Shown here: piece after piece, positions 63,071 to 64,000 of the stretch
How positions within the stretch are numbered: position 1 is the first letter of the stretch
How the letters are laid out: every line of letters starts with the position of its first letter
Notes under the pieces: generated by a model
Database searches by the model: none
Told to the model about the DNA's origin: nothing
Seen by the model: the letters and a program-made list of their open reading frames with translations, nothing else
NCBI GenBank assembly: GCA_029204225.1
Contig: CM055093.1
Location: 34,792,525 to 34,856,524, forward strand
Source: Diphasiastrum complanatum
Lineage: Eukaryota; Streptophyta; Lycopodiopsida; Lycopodiales; Lycopodiaceae
Direction: 5' to 3'
Length of the DNA: 64,000 nt
Made by a program: the position numbers and the translations under genes

Positions 63071-63461
63071 CCCTGGTAATAAAATCCGTAATAGATTCTT
63101 CTGATTCCATTTTCAAGGTATGAAGCTTATTGTTCAAGAACAACGCTCGAGACTTACTTACCGTTGCATATGTATTCTTAAGGATATCCCATGCATCCTT
63201 AGGCCCAATTGCATTCCTGATCAGCGGAATCACCTTATCCTTCACAGATAAGTTGATGATATGATGCGCACGTTGCACCCGTTTCTCAAATGCCCTTCTA
63301 TCTTGATCATTGAGACCGTGAGCCATCACCTCTTGTCCCATGACAATTTCCCAATAATCTTTGTCCTGAAGGATATTCTGAAGTTTGAACTTCCACAAGC
63401 TGTAGTTAGATCCATCTAACTTGCTTTACTCCGGAAGAACGGATTCATTCAGACTTCCCAT
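63060..63461 (-). pseudogene. Copia gag N-terminus with stop and frameshift
   Basis: The probable start ATG at 63459-63461 gives MGSLNESVLPE, then TAA at 63426-63428, then SKLDGSNYSLWKFKLQNILQ, RAHHIINLSVKDKVIPLI, KDAWDILKNTYATVSKSRAL and ESEESITDFITRV. A one-base slip near 63070 separates it from the main frame, which continues EDLRDQLSSIGE. The SNYxxW signature marks UBN2-type gag. Confidence 0.88.
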
Positions 63462-64000
63462 TTTTTACGTTCAAAAATGACGAGCTTTCGACTAAGAATG
63501 CAATAATTTTTGACGTGTTGCACCGGATTAGACCTGTCCTGTTTGTTGCTGCCTCAGATCAGACCTGTCTGATCTCTTCTGCTCAGATGCTGCGTTCACC
63601 AGTTGCTGCCGCCCTCATAAGCTGCCTGCACCAGCTGTATCCTGCAAATATATGACCTGCAACAGATCTGTCTCCCTCAGGAGAACCTGCCCAGGTACTG
63701 CTGCCCTCAAGAAAAGCCTGCTCAGGTTCTACCGCCCTCAGAAAAAACCTGCTCAAGTTCTACCGCCCTCAGGAAAAGCCTGCTCAGGTTCTACCGCCCT
63801 CAATTACTGCTGCCTTTAGATAAACTTGCACCAGTTGTGACCTTCACCAAATGTGACCTGTCTGAAACCTCTGCTATGGATGTTGTCTCCCTCAGAATCG
63901 CATGTCCAGAAGCTATCTGCGCCAAATGTAACCTCCACCAGATACAACCTTCACCAAATAGCACCTACACTAGATGCGACCTCCACCAGTAAAACCTGTA
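63462..64000 (-). other. Leader (5' untranslated) of the copia element with 31-bp minisatellite
   Basis: Upstream of gag on the minus strand. Units containing CCGCCCTCAGGAAAAGCC (plus strand), with a 30-31 bp period, run from about 63672 to 63810. More degenerate CACCAGNTGNGACCT-like words fill the rest. No primer binding site was found before the window edge, so the leader exceeds 530 bp. Confidence 0.75.

Larger units (their letters stand above)
59041..64000 (-). mobile_element. Nearly complete copia element, 5' LTR beyond the window
   Basis: From left to right: 3' LTR (59041-59419), purine tract CCCCC/AAAAAGGGGGAG (59420-59431), RNase H, RT, integrase, protease, zinc knuckle, gag, then a long leader to the window edge. 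Minus strand. It sits in DNA downstream of the non-LTR fragment. The left flanking 5 bp is TGATC; the right flank is off the window. Broken by a stop and three small frameshifts, detailed in the coding entries. Confidence 0.9.

Overview
This is plant nuclear DNA. Two intron-bearing host genes are recognisable: a cytosolic ribosomal protein gene (RPL23A, uL23) on the + strand, and an AGC-type Ser/Thr kinase of the plant IRE/IREH1 family on the - strand. Most of the remainder is decayed transposable elements and simple repeats. The very long introns (one of 17.0 kb inside a conserved kinase domain) and the mix of Ty1/copia elements, non-LTR fragments with a C-terminal zinc-finger/nuclease-like region, and long GA/CT tracts suggest a large genome, perhaps a fern or gymnosperm. 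That placement is inference only. I saw no bacterial, organellar or CRISPR features.

Layout. 0-5 kb: two copia fragments, a gag-like zinc-knuckle frame, minisatellites and a GA-tract cassette array. 6.1-8.2 kb: RPL23A in three exons, with a decayed copy of its own exon 2 end inside intron 2. 9.7-12.3 kb: a non-LTR 3' fragment and a truncated copia element. 12.3-19.4 kb: two related minus-strand copia elements, one nested in the other with a 5-bp target duplication (CTTTA). Both encode a gag-protease-partial integrase frame but no recognisable reverse transcriptase. 20-23 kb: a 0.6-kb inverted repeat with a 606-bp tandem duplication. 23.3-23.8 kb: CT-tract cassettes. 24-25.8 kb: a duplicated coding-like segment and a small coiled-coil ORF.

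27.17-56.71 kb: twelve 3' exons of the IRE-family kinase, transcribed right to left. They cover the whole catalytic domain and the C-terminal tail. The N-terminal exons were not found and probably lie beyond the right edge. The kinase introns host a hAT-like inverted-repeat element, a Ty3/gypsy RT fragment, several copia fragments, a copia insertion with duplication CAAAT, a non-LTR fragment and a foldback.

58.3-64 kb: a non-LTR RT fragment, then a nearly complete minus-strand copia element. That element is broken by a stop and small frameshifts, has a Phe in its protease DSG motif, and carries a 31-bp minisatellite in its 5' leader. Its 5' LTR lies beyond the window.

Only the two host genes look functional from sequence alone. 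All mobile-element reading frames are broken or incomplete, except the single long frame of the nested RT-less element, which is open for 514 codons.
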